Assembly: GCF_010726245.1 (NCBI RefSeq)
Contig: NZ_AP022561.1
Location: 1,240,001 to 1,304,000, forward strand
DNA length: 64,000 bases
Direction of reading: 5' to 3'
Source: Mycolicibacterium aichiense
Lineage (GTDB): Bacteria > Actinomycetota > Actinomycetes > Mycobacteriales > Mycobacteriaceae
The notes under the pieces were generated by a model. The model made no database searches and was not told where the DNA came from. It saw only the letters and a list, made by a program, of their open reading frames with translations. The position numbers and the translations under genes are program-made. Positions 1 to 8,466 of the stretch are shown here, in pieces (within the stretch, counting starts at the first letter, position 1; each line of letters starts with the position of its first letter).

Positions 1-584
1 TGCAGCGCGGTGTCCCAGCCACCGACCTGCATGGCCAGCGCGTGTGCGGCGTCGTTGCCCGAGTGCATCAGCAGGCCGTGCAGAAGATCGTTGACGGTGT
101 ACTTGCCGCCCTCGTCCACGCCGACCCGGGTGCCCTCGGCGTTGGCGTCGTCCTGAGTGCCATTGACCATCTTGTTCAGCGGCAGCTCGTTCATCGACTG
201 CATCGCGATCAGGACCTTGATGATCGAGGCGGGGCGGTGCCGGGCATGCGGATCACGCGCGGCGATGATGTCGCCGGTGTCGAGGTCGGCCACCAGCCAG
301 GACTCGGCCGAGATGTCGTCGGGGACCGGCGGTGTTCCCGCCGCGACGATCACTCCGCAGCGCGCCAGGGCGTCGCCACCGACCGGCTTGGCCGGGACCG
401 GCAATGGCTGCGGCGGGTCGCCCGCCTGCGGTACCTCCGAGGAGTCGACGGCCGGCGGGGTGGTCACCCGGTAGGGGCAGGTGTTGGGGTCCGGGTCGGC
501 CCACGCGGTCGCCGATGTGCCGACGACGCACAGCGCCGCGGCCACCGCGGCAGCACCCCGCGTGAAGATCTTCGAGCTCGCCAT
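1..584 (-). CDS. dacB1: D-alanyl-D-alanine carboxypeptidase, DacB1-like (3' end cut off)
   Basis: This is a penicillin-binding-type DD-peptidase of family S11, which trims the terminal D-alanine of peptidoglycan stem peptides outside the membrane. Only the first 194 residues lie in the window. A signal peptide covers about residues 1-29, with an alanine-rich core ending near AWA. The catalytic SxxK motif is SIIK at residues 120-123 and the SGN motif is at 175-177, as the family requires. The KTG motif would lie beyond the window edge. The ATG at 584 has a TACTCT hexamer 8 nt upstream, so a nearly leaderless message is likely. The neighbouring Rv3329-type aminotransferase matches the position of Rv3330 (dacB1) in M. 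tuberculosis. The family is certain; the exact paralogue rests on synteny. Confidence 0.9.
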   Translation of the reverse strand, partial: MASSKIFTRGAAAVAAALCVVGTSATAWADPDPNTCPYRVTTPPAVDSSEVPQAGDPPQPLPVPAKPVGGDALARCGVIVAAGTPPVPDDISAESWLVADLDTGDIIAARDPHARHRPASIIKVLIAMQSMNELPLNKMVNGTQDDANAEGTRVGVDEGGKYTVNDLLHGLLMHSGNDAAHALAMQVGGWDTAL

Positions 585-592
585 CGACTCGC

Positions 593-598
593 AGAGTA
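593..598 (-). promoter_or_regulatory. -10 element of dacB1-like gene
   Basis: TACTCT on the minus strand fits the mycobacterial TANNNT consensus. It would place the transcript start about 2 nt before the ATG at 584. No -35 was recognised. This is predicted from spacing only. Confidence 0.35.
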
Positions 599-651
599 GG
601 GGATCGGAGCCCCGAAACCGGGGAGCCGCGCTGTGACAGGAGTGGTTGGTG

Positions 652-1644
652 TTACAAATCGAGACACGCGACTGCCGACGACCCGATGCACCCCAGCCAC
701 AGTGTGCCGTCATGCTCGACGAGCCCGGTGGCCAGCGCGAACCGCGGATCGGCGGTCCGCACCTGCGAGCGCACCGTGCCGTCCAGATCGATGGATATCG
801 CCCACACCACCGGCTTGGGGCTGGGCAGCCAGCCATAGGGCAGTCGCCACATCAGCCGCCGCGCCACCGGAGCTCGTGGAGCCAGCCATTCGCCGACCGC
901 GTTGCGTTCGCTGACCAGCGCCACCCAGATGCGTCCGTCGGGGGCCGTGGAGATGTTGTCCGGATAGCCGGGCAGGTGCTCGATCAGCGGCACCGGCTCA
1001 CCGATCCCCGAGCCCGTCAACGGGTACTTCGACACCCGGCAGGCCGTCGTCTCGGCGACCACCAAGGCCGACTCGTCGGCGGTCAGCGTCACCCCGTTGG
1101 CGAAGCGCAGCCCACTGGCCAGCGTCGTCACGGTGCCGTCGACGTCCCGGCGGAACAGTGACCCGCTGGGCCGGGCCTCGAGCACGGCGCCCTTGTAGTA
1201 CTCGTAATGGAAGCGCGACGTCGACTCGGTGAAAAAGATTGTGCCATCCGATGATTCGACGACATTGCTGCAGAACGTCAACGGCCGTCCGGCTACCTCG
1301 CCCACCAGGGTCTCGAATGAGCCGGTGGCCGGATCGAGGCGCAGCAGCCCACGGTGGCTGTCGCAGATCAGCAGCCGGCCGTCGCGGGCCACTGCCAGCC
1401 CGAGTGGTCGGCCGCCGGTGTTGGCCACCACCTCGGGGGCGCGTCCTGTCCGGATCCGCACGATCGCCCCGTTGTCGGTTCCGGTCCAGAGCGTGCCGTC
1501 GGCGTCGACGACGACGTCCTCGGGAGCATGACCTGGAACGCCGATCACCCGCAGCGACCCGGAGAGATCCGGCGGTGGCAGGCGCCGAAGGGGAGGCGGC
1601 TGCCACCGCACGGGATCGATCGGGGGTTTGGCGGCCCCGGTCAC
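652..1644 (-). CDS. Strictosidine synthase / SMP-30-like beta-propeller protein
   Basis: This 330-residue protein belongs to the six-bladed beta-propeller superfamily that includes strictosidine synthase, gluconolactonase and SMP-30. The middle third carries the typical strictosidine-synthase-family stretch: [19 protein letters not shown], then [10 protein letters not shown] and a Val-Ala-Glu-Thr segment. Repeated short DG turns mark the blades. Bacterial members are usually hydrolases of lactones or similar esters, and the substrate cannot be told from sequence. It starts with GTG at 1644, whose GTGA overlaps the stop of the upstream aminotransferase. The two are therefore translationally coupled and form one operon with the Lrp-type regulator. 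A role in the same catabolic route is inferred from this. Confidence 0.75.
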   Translation of the reverse strand: MTGAAKPPIDPVRWQPPPLRRLPPPDLSGSLRVIGVPGHAPEDVVVDADGTLWTGTDNGAIVRIRTGRAPEVVANTGGRPLGLAVARDGRLLICDSHRGLLRLDPATGSFETLVGEVAGRPLTFCSNVVESSDGTIFFTESTSRFHYEYYKGAVLEARPSGSLFRRDVDGTVTTLASGLRFANGVTLTADESALVVAETTACRVSKYPLTGSGIGEPVPLIEHLPGYPDNISTAPDGRIWVALVSERNAVGEWLAPRAPVARRLMWRLPYGWLPSPKPVVWAISIDLDGTVRSQVRTADPRFALATGLVEHDGTLWLGCIGSSAVACLDL

Positions 1645-3020
1645 AGCAGGCGGCTGGCCTCGCTGAGCACCCGGTGCAAGATGTCGTAGATCTCGTCGAA
1701 TTCCTTCGGCCCGCTGATCAGCGGCGGCGCCAGCTGCACGACTGGGTCGCCACGGTCGTCGGCGCGGCAGTACAGGCCGGCTTCGAACAGCGCCGAGGAC
1801 AGGAAGCCGCGCAGCAGCCGCTCGCTCTCGTCGTCGTTGAAGGTCTCCCGGGTGGTCTTGTCCTTGACCAGTTCGATGCCGTAGAAGAATCCTTCACCGC
1901 GCACGTCACCGACGATCGGCAGTTCGAGGAGCTTCTCCAGAGTGGCCCGGAAGATCGGGGCGTTGGTCTTGACGTGATCGTTGATGCCCTCGCGCTCAAA
2001 GATGTCGAGGTTGGCCAGCGCCACCGCCGAGGACACCGGGTGCCCGCCGAAGGTGTAGCCGTGGCCGAAGACGGTCTTGCCGTCGCTGAAGGGCTCGAAC
2101 AGCCGGTCGCTGGCGATCATCGCGCCGATCGGCGAGTAGCCCGACGTCATGCCCTTGGCGCAGGTGATCATGTCGGGCTGATAGCCGATGTCCTCGCAGG
2201 CGAACATCGAACCGATCCGGCCGAACGCGCAGATCACCTCGTCGGACACCAGCAGCACGTCGTACTCGTCGCAGATCTCGCGGACCCGCTCGAAGTATCC
2301 CGGCGGCGGTGGGAAGCAACCGCCGGCGTTCTGCACCGGCTCCAAGAAGACTGCGCACACCGTTTCCGGACCCTCGAACTCGATGGCCTCGGCGATGCGG
2401 TCGGCGCAGTACTGTCCCCACGCCTTGATGTCGGTGTCGTACGGCGCGGGCGCACGGTAGAAGTTGGTGTTGGGCACCCGGAAACCACCGGGGGTCAACG
2501 GTTCGAACGGCTTCTTGAAGTCGGGCAGGCCGGTGATGGCCAGCGCACCCTGCGGGGTGCCGTGGTAGGCGATGGCCCGCGAGATGACCTTGTACTTGCC
2601 CGGCTTGCCGGTCAGCTTGAAGTACTGCTTGGCCAGTTTCCATGCGCTCTCGACCGCTTCGCCGCCGCCGGTGGTGAAGAACACCCGATTCAGGTCACCG
2701 GGAGCGTAATTCGCCAGCCGGTCGGCCAGTTCGATCGCCGGCGGGGTGGCGTAGGACCACAGCGGGAAGAACTCGAGGGTCTCGGCCTGCTTGGCGGCGG
2801 CCTCGGCCAGCTCCTTGCGGCCGTGTCCGGCCTGGACCACGAAAAGACCTGAGAGGCCGTCGAAGTAGCGCTTGCCGTGGCTGTCGTAGATGTACACGCC
2901 TTCGCCGCGGCTGATGATCGGCGGGGTCAGCCCCGCACCGTGCCGGGCGAAGTGGCCCCACAGGTGGCGGTCGGCCTTGGCCGACAGCTCCGCTGTGAGA
3001 TCGAGCGTGGTGGTACTCAT
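1641..3020 (-). CDS. Class III (omega) aminotransferase, Rv3329 family
   Basis: This is a PLP-dependent fold-type I aminotransferase of class III, a family that transfers amino groups from omega-amines such as GABA, putrescine, ornithine or beta-alanine to a keto acid. Visible landmarks are the cofactor-binding TTGGGEAVESA, the SDEVICAFGR segment whose Asp contacts the pyridine nitrogen (about residue 260) and the Schiff-base lysine in CAKGMTSGYSP (about residue 289). The length of 459 residues is normal. The ATG at 3020 overlaps the stop of the Lrp gene (ATGA); an alternative start four codons earlier (3032) lies inside that gene and is less likely. With the aldehyde dehydrogenase encoded divergently it forms a plausible amine-to-acid pathway. 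The exact substrate is not determined. Confidence 0.88.
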   Translation of the reverse strand: MSTTTLDLTAELSAKADRHLWGHFARHGAGLTPPIISRGEGVYIYDSHGKRYFDGLSGLFVVQAGHGRKELAEAAAKQAETLEFFPLWSYATPPAIELADRLANYAPGDLNRVFFTTGGGEAVESAWKLAKQYFKLTGKPGKYKVISRAIAYHGTPQGALAITGLPDFKKPFEPLTPGGFRVPNTNFYRAPAPYDTDIKAWGQYCADRIAEAIEFEGPETVCAVFLEPVQNAGGCFPPPPGYFERVREICDEYDVLLVSDEVICAFGRIGSMFACEDIGYQPDMITCAKGMTSGYSPIGAMIASDRLFEPFSDGKTVFGHGYTFGGHPVSSAVALANLDIFEREGINDHVKTNAPIFRATLEKLLELPIVGDVRGEGFFYGIELVKDKTTRETFNDDESERLLRGFLSSALFEAGLYCRADDRGDPVVQLAPPLISGPKEFDEIYDILHRVLSEASRLL

Positions 3021-3538
3021 CGTGTTCCCCAATTGTATTGTTGTTTAACGAGTTTGAGATAGACCAAGGTTTCGGTCGAGGTCACCCCGGGTACAGCGCG
3101 GATCTCGGTGTTGAGCAAGTCGAGCAGCTCGGCGTCGTCCTCGCACACGACCTCCGCGATCGCGTCGAACGTGCCCGCGGTGAGCACCACGTAGTCGACG
3201 GCGTCGATCTGTGCCAGCTTCTCGGCCACCTTGGTGGTGTCCCCGGTACAGCGGATGCCAATCATCGCCTGCCTGCTGAATCCCAGCTGGAGAGGATCGG
3301 TGACCGCCACGATCTGCATCACCCCGGAGTCGACCAGGCGCTGCACCCGCTGGCGCACCGCCGCCTCCGACAGCCCGACGGCCTTGCCGATCGCGGCGTA
3401 GGAACGCCTGCCGTCCTGCTGCAGTTTCTCGATAATGGCCTTGGACATCTCGTCCAACTGGACGGGCCCGTTTCCACCCGCCCCAATGGCGCGGACGGGA
3501 AACCGAGTGGCCGGTACACCCGAGTCACGCATGCCCAT
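3017..3538 (-). CDS. Lrp/AsnC-family transcriptional regulator
   Basis: This 173-residue regulator has an N-terminal winged helix-turn-helix (about residues 28-80; it contains IGKAVGLSEAAVRQRVQRLV) and a C-terminal RAM effector-binding domain. Such proteins respond to amino acids and usually control the adjacent amino acid metabolic genes. The frame is open further upstream, but ATG 3538 (or 3532) fits the normal family length. The longer version has no family-like N-terminus and would cover the divergent promoter. It is the first gene of a three-gene minus-strand operon with the aminotransferase and propeller protein, and faces the aldehyde dehydrogenase. An inverted repeat at 3556-3570 is a candidate binding site. 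It resembles the lat/lrpA/pcd arrangement of M. tuberculosis in logic but sits at a different locus. Confidence 0.88.
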   Translation of the reverse strand: MGMRDSGVPATRFPVRAIGAGGNGPVQLDEMSKAIIEKLQQDGRRSYAAIGKAVGLSEAAVRQRVQRLVDSGVMQIVAVTDPLQLGFSRQAMIGIRCTGDTTKVAEKLAQIDAVDYVVLTAGTFDAIAEVVCEDDAELLDLLNTEIRAVPGVTSTETLVYLKLVKQQYNWGTR

Positions 3539-3555
3539 GATTGTGCACGGAATCA

Positions 3556-3570
3556 GTTGTTTAAGGCAAC
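3556..3570. promoter_or_regulatory. Candidate Lrp operator (inverted repeat)
   Basis: GTTG and CAAC flank a 7-nt AT-rich centre (tttaagg) between the divergent Lrp and aldehyde dehydrogenase genes. The symmetry, AT-rich middle and place are typical of Lrp/AsnC sites. No binding data are available. Confidence 0.35.
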
Positions 3571-3642
3571 AAGATCGATGAAATTGGTGGCGATAACCCA
3601 CCCATACTGCGGGAATGCGTAGCAGTCGCTGAGAGAGTCGGT

Positions 3643-3648
3643 TACCGT
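3643..3648 (+). promoter_or_regulatory. -10 element giving a leaderless dehydrogenase transcript
   Basis: TACCGT matches TANNNT. Its last base lies 7 nt before the GTG at 3655, so transcription should begin on the start codon itself. No clear -35 is present. Confidence 0.45.
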
Positions 3649-3654
3649 GGGGCG

Positions 3655-5157
3655 GTGACCGCACTCACCTCTGACAAGACCCGAATTGTGCCCGGTAGCT
3701 GGATCGATGGTGCCCCGCTGGTGACCGGCGGCAGCCTCCACCAGGTCATCAACCCCGCCGACGGTAGCGTCGTCGCGGAGCTGGCGCTCGCCCAGCCCGC
3801 CGACGTCGACACCGCGGTGGCCGCCGCCCGCGCCGCACTCGGCGGCTGGTCGCGGGCCACCCCCGTCGAGCGGGCCACGGTATTGGCCAAGCTGGCCGAA
3901 CTCGTCGACGCCCACGCGCAGGAGATCGCCGCCGAAGAGGTCAGCCAGACCGGCAAGCCGGTGCGGCTGGCCACCGAGTTCGACGTGCCCGGCAGCATCG
4001 ACAACATCGCCTTTTTCGCCGGGGCCGCCCGCCACCTCGAAGGCAAGGCCACCGGGGAGTACAGCGGTGACCACACGTCATCCATCCGGCGCGAAGCGGT
4101 GGGGGTGGTCGCGACGATCACGCCATGGAACTATCCGCTGCAGATGGCGGTGTGGAAGGTGCTGCCTGCGTTGGCTGCCGGCTGTTCGGTGGTCATCAAG
4201 CCAGCCGAGCTGACCCCGCTGACCACCCTCACGCTGGCCCGGCTGGCCACCGAGGCCGGCCTGCCCGACGGCGTGCTCAACGTCATCACCGGAGCCGGCG
4301 CGGACGCCGGCTCGGCCCTGGCCGGCCACCGCGATGTCGACGTCGTGACGTTCACCGGTTCGACAGCCGTCGGCAGGAGGGTGATGGCCGCAGCGGCTGT
4401 CCATGGTCACCGCACCCAACTGGAGCTCGGGGGCAAGGCGCCGTTCGTGGTGTTCGACGACGCCGATCTGGACGCCGCGATCAACGGAGCGGTCGCCGGG
4501 TCGCTGATCAACTCCGGGCAGGACTGCACGGCGGCCACCCGCGCGATCGTCGCCCGCGATCTCTACGACGACTTCGTCGCCGGGGTGGCCGAACTGATGG
4601 GCAAGATGGTCGTCGGCGACCCACAGGACCCCGACACCGACCTGGGGCCGCTGATCTCGGCGGCCCACCGCGACAAGGTCGCGGCGATGGTGGCCCGGGC
4701 GCCCGGCGAGGGCGGACGCGTCGTCACCGGCGGTGCGGTCCCGGACCGGCCCGGGTCGTTCTACCTGCCGACGCTGATCGCCGACGTCGCCGAGACCTCC
4801 GAGGTCTATCGCGACGAGATCTTCGGCCCGGTGCTGACCGTGCGCACCCATGACGGCGACGACGACGCGCTGCGCCAGGCCAACGACACCGACTACGGAC
4901 TGGCCGCCTCGGCGTGGACCCGCGACGTCTATCGCGCCCAGCGCGCCTCGCGCGAGATCAACGCCGGCTGCGTGTGGATCAACGACCACATCCCGATCAT
5001 CAGCGAGATGCCGCACGGCGGGGTCGGCGCGTCCGGCTTCGGCAAGGACATGAGCGACTACTCCTTCGAGGAGTACCTGACCATCAAGCACGTGATGAGT
5101 GATATCACCGGTGTTGCCGAAAAGGATTGGCACCGAACAATTTTCAAGAAGCGGTAA
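3655..5157 (+). CDS. Aldehyde dehydrogenase, gamma-aminobutyraldehyde type
   Basis: This NAD(P)-dependent aldehyde dehydrogenase of 500 residues has all the key residues: the TPWNY segment with Asn159, the general base Glu257 in ELGGK and the nucleophile Cys291 in SGQDCT. The C-terminus (SEMPHGGVGASGFGKDMSDY) is very close to that of E. coli PatD (YdcW), which oxidises 4-aminobutyraldehyde to GABA in putrescine breakdown. This is the basis for the substrate assignment. Start is GTG 3655, supported by the TACCGT hexamer 7 nt upstream. It lies divergent from an Lrp regulator and a class III aminotransferase. Together they could turn a diamine into an amino acid and then a semialdehyde. Other omega-amino aldehydes (betaine aldehyde type) remain possible. 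Confidence 0.88.
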   Translation: MTALTSDKTRIVPGSWIDGAPLVTGGSLHQVINPADGSVVAELALAQPADVDTAVAAARAALGGWSRATPVERATVLAKLAELVDAHAQEIAAEEVSQTGKPVRLATEFDVPGSIDNIAFFAGAARHLEGKATGEYSGDHTSSIRREAVGVVATITPWNYPLQMAVWKVLPALAAGCSVVIKPAELTPLTTLTLARLATEAGLPDGVLNVITGAGADAGSALAGHRDVDVVTFTGSTAVGRRVMAAAAVHGHRTQLELGGKAPFVVFDDADLDAAINGAVAGSLINSGQDCTAATRAIVARDLYDDFVAGVAELMGKMVVGDPQDPDTDLGPLISAAHRDKVAAMVARAPGEGGRVVTGGAVPDRPGSFYLPTLIADVAETSEVYRDEIFGPVLTVRTHDGDDDALRQANDTDYGLAASAWTRDVYRAQRASREINAGCVWINDHIPIISEMPHGGVGASGFGKDMSDYSFEEYLTIKHVMSDITGVAEKDWHRTIFKKR

Positions 5158-5201
5158 GTGTCCGATTCGGGTCCCTGCCGCGGTGGTGACACAATCTGGC
5201 G

Positions 5202-5876
5202 GTGAAGTACGGGCCTGACTGGCAGCCTCCCGAGGTGGACTGGACGTCGACCAGGGGTCGCATCCTGCTGGCCGCGGCCAGTCTTTTCGCCCAGCGTGGG
5301 TTCTTCGGTACGTCGACCCGCGATATCGCCGACGCCGTGCAGATCCGCCAGCCCTCGCTGTTCCACCACTTCGAGGCCAAGCACGCCATCTACCAGTCCC
5401 TGGTGGAACTGGACCTCGGACCGTCGGTGGCTCGCATCCGCCAGTACCTGGCCGAGGACATCAGCTGGGCGGCGAAGCTGCACCTGGCCATCGCCTGCGA
5501 CGTGCGCCAGGCGCTGGATCAGCCGTTCGATTCGCGCGGGCTCTACCAGGATGCCGTGCTGGGACTCGCCGAGCTCGCCGACGAGCGCGCCGGTATCGCG
5601 GTGTTCCACGAGTTGGTGGAGCGGGTCGTCACCGCGGGCTGCGAGGCGGGGGAGTTCGTCGCCTTCGAACCAGGGTTCGTCCAGCGCGCGATGAACGGCG
5701 TGCTGTTCGAGACGCTGCGCGAACAAGGTGGACCCGGCGGCCAGGTGCGTGGGCGTCGCCCCCTTGAAGCCGCCGATTTCGTGCTGCGTGCCTTGCTGGT
5801 CGACCACGGCGATCTTGCCGATGTGCAGGCCGCCACCACGGCGCGGCTGGCCGCCATTCCCCGCGGGCGGGGCTAG
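5202..5876 (+). CDS. TetR-family transcriptional regulator
   Basis: This 224-residue repressor-type protein has an N-terminal TetR helix-turn-helix at about residues 22-68 (GTSTRDIADAVQIRQPSLFHHF) and an all-helical C-terminal ligand domain not assignable to a known effector class. Start is GTG 5202; the frame is not open further upstream with a better start. It ends 130 nt before the ABC transporter genes in the same direction. The intergenic region between them holds two near-perfect palindromes over a promoter, the likely target of this protein. No such palindrome occurs before its own start. Control of the importer operon is therefore inferred, not shown. Confidence 0.85.
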   Translation: MKYGPDWQPPEVDWTSTRGRILLAAASLFAQRGFFGTSTRDIADAVQIRQPSLFHHFEAKHAIYQSLVELDLGPSVARIRQYLAEDISWAAKLHLAIACDVRQALDQPFDSRGLYQDAVLGLAELADERAGIAVFHELVERVVTAGCEAGEFVAFEPGFVQRAMNGVLFETLREQGGPGGQVRGRRPLEAADFVLRALLVDHGDLADVQAATTARLAAIPRGRG

Positions 5877-5899
5877 CGCCACCGGCCCTTCGCTATCTG

Positions 5900-5950
5900 T
5901 TGCCTATCAATCGATAGTCACCTATCGTTCGATAGACCCGCTCCGAGCGG
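5900..5950 (+). promoter_or_regulatory. Promoter with two overlapping palindromic operators upstream of the ABC operon
   Basis: A -35-like TTGCCT (5900-5905) and a -10 TATCGT (5923-5928) are separated by 17 nt. Palindrome 1, CTATCaatcGATAG (5904-5917), lies in the spacer. Palindrome 2, CTATCGttCGATAG (5922-5935), covers the -10. Their centres are 18 bp apart. A further 13-bp palindrome, CCGCTCcGAGCGG (5938-5950), follows, and single CTATC half-sites occur at 5893 and 5952. This is the classic layout of a repressed promoter, with the upstream TetR protein as the obvious candidate. Confidence 0.6.
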
Positions 5951-6006
5951 ACTATCGACAACGGCTGGTCGAACTTTCAGGTCCCACCAGATTTCGGAAG
6001 GCCCCG

Positions 6007-6867
6007 ATGCCTGCACCCTTTTCGACCCGCACCCGCGCCGCTATCGCCGTCGGTACTGCTCTTGCCGCGGCGCTGACCGGTTGTTCGTCGGATTCCACCG
6101 ACGCCGCGCCGACCGGCCCGGCCGCAGTCGCGCCGCCGGCGATCCTGCAGGCCGGCACGCTCAAGGTCTGCGCACCCAACGACGGCACCCCGCCGAGTGT
6201 CTACCACGACGAGAGCGGAGCCCTGGTCGGTAGCGAAGTCGACCTGGCCAAAGCCCTTGCCGCCCAAATGGGACTCAAGCCCGAATTCGTCGAAACGGCG
6301 TTCTCGTCGGTGATCCCCACTCTGCAGGCCAAGCAGTGTGACGTGATCATGGCCCAGCTCTACATCAAACCGGAGCGGGAGAAGGTCGTCGACTTCGTGC
6401 CATATGTGTACTCCGGCACCGGGATTGCGGTGTCCAAGGAGCATCCCGCCGCTATCACCGGCATGGACGACAGCCTGTGTGGCAAGAAGGTGATCGTCGC
6501 GGTCGCCACCACCGCCGAGGAGCTGGCGGTCGAACAGTCCGGAAAGTGCACGGCGGCAGGCAAGCCCGAGATCGACATCACCCGCAACAGTCACGCCGAC
6601 GTTGCCCTGCAACAAGTTCAGAACGGGCAGGTCGACGCCTATCTCGATACCGCCGAGACACTTGGTTACTACGCCACCAAGACCGGTGCGCAGATCCAGC
6701 TCGCCGGAAAACCCTTCGGAACCATCAAGATCGGCGCCGCCACGCTGAAAGGCGACACCGCGCTGCACGACGCGATCGCCAAGGCGCTCGGCGAACTCGA
6801 GGCCAACGGCACCTATGCCAAGATCCTCGGTGACTGGGGCCAGACCGATCTCGACATCCAGAAGTGA
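6007..6867 (+). CDS. ABC transporter substrate-binding lipoprotein (polar amino acid type)
   Basis: This 286-residue periplasmic-binding-protein type II (family 3) lipoprotein has a signal peptide at residues 1-25 and the lipobox LTGC with the lipidated Cys26. The mature part shows the usual two-lobe amino acid binder features: GTLKVCAPNDGTPPSV at the start, GSEVDLAKALAAQMG and a C-terminal LGELEANGTYAKILGDWG. ATG 6007 was chosen over earlier in-frame codons because it gives a normal signal peptide and is preceded by GGAAGG (5996-6001). It is the first gene of an operon with the permease and ATPase. The ligand is probably a polar or cationic amino acid, amine or gamma-glutamyl compound, judging by the downstream transferase. 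Confidence 0.88.
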   Translation: MPAPFSTRTRAAIAVGTALAAALTGCSSDSTDAAPTGPAAVAPPAILQAGTLKVCAPNDGTPPSVYHDESGALVGSEVDLAKALAAQMGLKPEFVETAFSSVIPTLQAKQCDVIMAQLYIKPEREKVVDFVPYVYSGTGIAVSKEHPAAITGMDDSLCGKKVIVAVATTAEELAVEQSGKCTAAGKPEIDITRNSHADVALQQVQNGQVDAYLDTAETLGYYATKTGAQIQLAGKPFGTIKIGAATLKGDTALHDAIAKALGELEANGTYAKILGDWGQTDLDIQK

Positions 6868-6882
6868 CGGGAGATTCCCGGC

Positions 6883-7665
6883 GTGCACTTCGATTGGCAG
6901 TTCTTCTGGAAGTCGCTGTTCACTCCCAGTGAGCGTTTCCTCGACGGCCTGGTTCTCACCATCGTCATCTCCGCGGTGGCGATGGTGTTGGCCACCATCG
7001 TGGGCCTGGTCGTAGCGCTGTTACGCCGTTCTCGATTCGCGGTTCTGCGTTGGTGCGCAAGCATTTACATCTGGGCAGTCCGCGGAACTCCGCTACTGGT
7101 GCAGTTGGTCATCATCTACACCGGTCTGGCGGCGGTTGGCCTGTACCAGTTCCACGACGTGTCGCTGTTCGGGTTGTCGGTCAAGGCGGCGATCCAGGCC
7201 GCGATCGTGGGACTGACGATCAACGAGAGCGCCTATATCGCCGAAATCATCCGCGCTGGTTTGGATTCGGTACCCAGAGGCCAATTCGAGGCCGCCGAGT
7301 CCCTAGGGATGAAGCCGGCCAAGGTGATGCGCTGGATCATCGTCCCGCAGTCACTGCGTGTCATGGTCCCGCCGATGGGCAATTCGTTCAACGGCATGAT
7401 GAAGACCACCTCGGTGCTGTCGGTGATCGGTGTCAGCGAGATGTTCCTGGTGACGCAGTCGATCAGCTCCGCGACCTTCCACACCTTCGAGATCTTCATC
7501 GTCGCCGCCCTGTACTACCTTGCCCTGACCACGATATGGACCGTGATCCAGGCCGAGATCGAGAACAGGCTGGCACGCCAGCTCGGCATCAACCAGCGTG
7601 TCCGTATCACTGCGCGGCTGCTGGGGGCCCGTCGCGCCGCCGCGCCCGTCGAAGCCCAGGTGTGA
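6883..7665 (+). CDS. ABC transporter permease (polar amino acid / HisM type)
   Basis: This 260-residue inner-membrane subunit has about five hydrophobic helices: near residues 22-45, 60-85, 95-125 and 165-220, with the last after the coupling loop. The EAA loop that docks on the ATPase is ESLGMKPAKVMRWIIVPQSL at about 138-157. The N-terminal family signature QFFWKSLF and GTPLLVQLV are typical of amino acid permeases. Start GTG 6883 lies 15 nt after the binding-protein gene. A single permease gene suggests a homodimer. Substrate specificity is set by the upstream binding protein. Confidence 0.88.
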   Translation: MHFDWQFFWKSLFTPSERFLDGLVLTIVISAVAMVLATIVGLVVALLRRSRFAVLRWCASIYIWAVRGTPLLVQLVIIYTGLAAVGLYQFHDVSLFGLSVKAAIQAAIVGLTINESAYIAEIIRAGLDSVPRGQFEAAESLGMKPAKVMRWIIVPQSLRVMVPPMGNSFNGMMKTTSVLSVIGVSEMFLVTQSISSATFHTFEIFIVAALYYLALTTIWTVIQAEIENRLARQLGINQRVRITARLLGARRAAAPVEAQV

Positions 7666-7673
7666 GGTCCACG

Positions 7674-8450
7674 GTGAGCCAAGTGGGAGAACAACTTCCG
7701 ATCGTCTCGGTGCAGAATGTCTCACGTACCCTCGGTGGTCGCACGGTGCTCGACAACGTCTCACTGGACATCATGCGCGGCGAAGTCGTCGTCCTCATCG
7801 GTCCCTCCGGAGCGGGAAAGACCACCCTGCTGCGATCGCTCAATCAGCTGGAGACCGTCGACGCCGGCCGAATCCTGATCGGCGGGATACCGATCGGCCA
7901 CCGCGACTCCGACGGCACCAAGAAGGTGAGCATCAGCGAGTTGGCGCGCCGCCGTCGCGAGATCGGCTTCGTCTTCCAGCACTTCAACCTGTTCCCGCAC
8001 ATGACCGCCGCGGAGAACGTCTGGAACGGGCCGGTCCGCGTGCTCGGCGTGGCCAAGGACGAGGCGCGTCGCGACGCCATCGCGCTGCTGGGCCGGGTGG
8101 GCCTGGCCGACAAGGCCGATGCCCGTCCCAGCCAGCTCTCCGGGGGACAGCAACAACGGGTGGCCATCGCCCGCGCGCTGGCCATGCGGCCCAAGGTCAT
8201 GCTGTTCGACGAACCCACCAGTGCCTTGGACGTCGAGATGGTCGGCGAGGTCCTGGCGGTGATGCGTGAGCTGGCCGACGAGCACATGACCATGGTGGTC
8301 GTCACACACGAGATTAGGTTCGCCAGGGACGCCGCCGACCGTATCGTCGTCATGGACGGCGGCCGAGTCATCGAAGACGCGCCACCGGAGCGACTGTTCG
8401 CCGACCCGCAGCATGACCGCACCAAGGCGTTCCTTTCCACCATCCGCTGA
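7674..8450 (+). CDS. ABC transporter ATP-binding protein (amino acid type)
   Basis: This 258-residue ATPase of the GlnQ/HisP class powers the importer. Walker A is GPSGAGKT (residues 43-50), the signature motif is LSGGQQQR, Walker B is VMLFDEPTSALD, and the switch His is in VVTHE. The annotated start is GTG 7674, 8 nt after the permease stop. Longer versions of the frame lack family similarity before residue 1. The helical insert contains KKVSISELARRRREIGFVFQ, slightly longer than in enteric homologues, as often seen in actinobacteria. All motifs are intact, so it should be active. Confidence 0.9.
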   Translation: MSQVGEQLPIVSVQNVSRTLGGRTVLDNVSLDIMRGEVVVLIGPSGAGKTTLLRSLNQLETVDAGRILIGGIPIGHRDSDGTKKVSISELARRRREIGFVFQHFNLFPHMTAAENVWNGPVRVLGVAKDEARRDAIALLGRVGLADKADARPSQLSGGQQQRVAIARALAMRPKVMLFDEPTSALDVEMVGEVLAVMRELADEHMTMVVVTHEIRFARDAADRIVVMDGGRVIEDAPPERLFADPQHDRTKAFLSTIR

Positions 8451-8466
8451 AGGAGTGAATCTTCTC

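Noticed and set aside
1239..2852. 537-codon plus-strand frame
   Set aside because: It is antisense to the aminotransferase and propeller genes, with no family pattern.
3539..3664. 42-residue N-terminal extension of the Lrp protein
   Set aside because: It has no Lrp-family sequence, would cover the divergent promoter and overlap the dehydrogenase start; a normal-length start exists at 3538.
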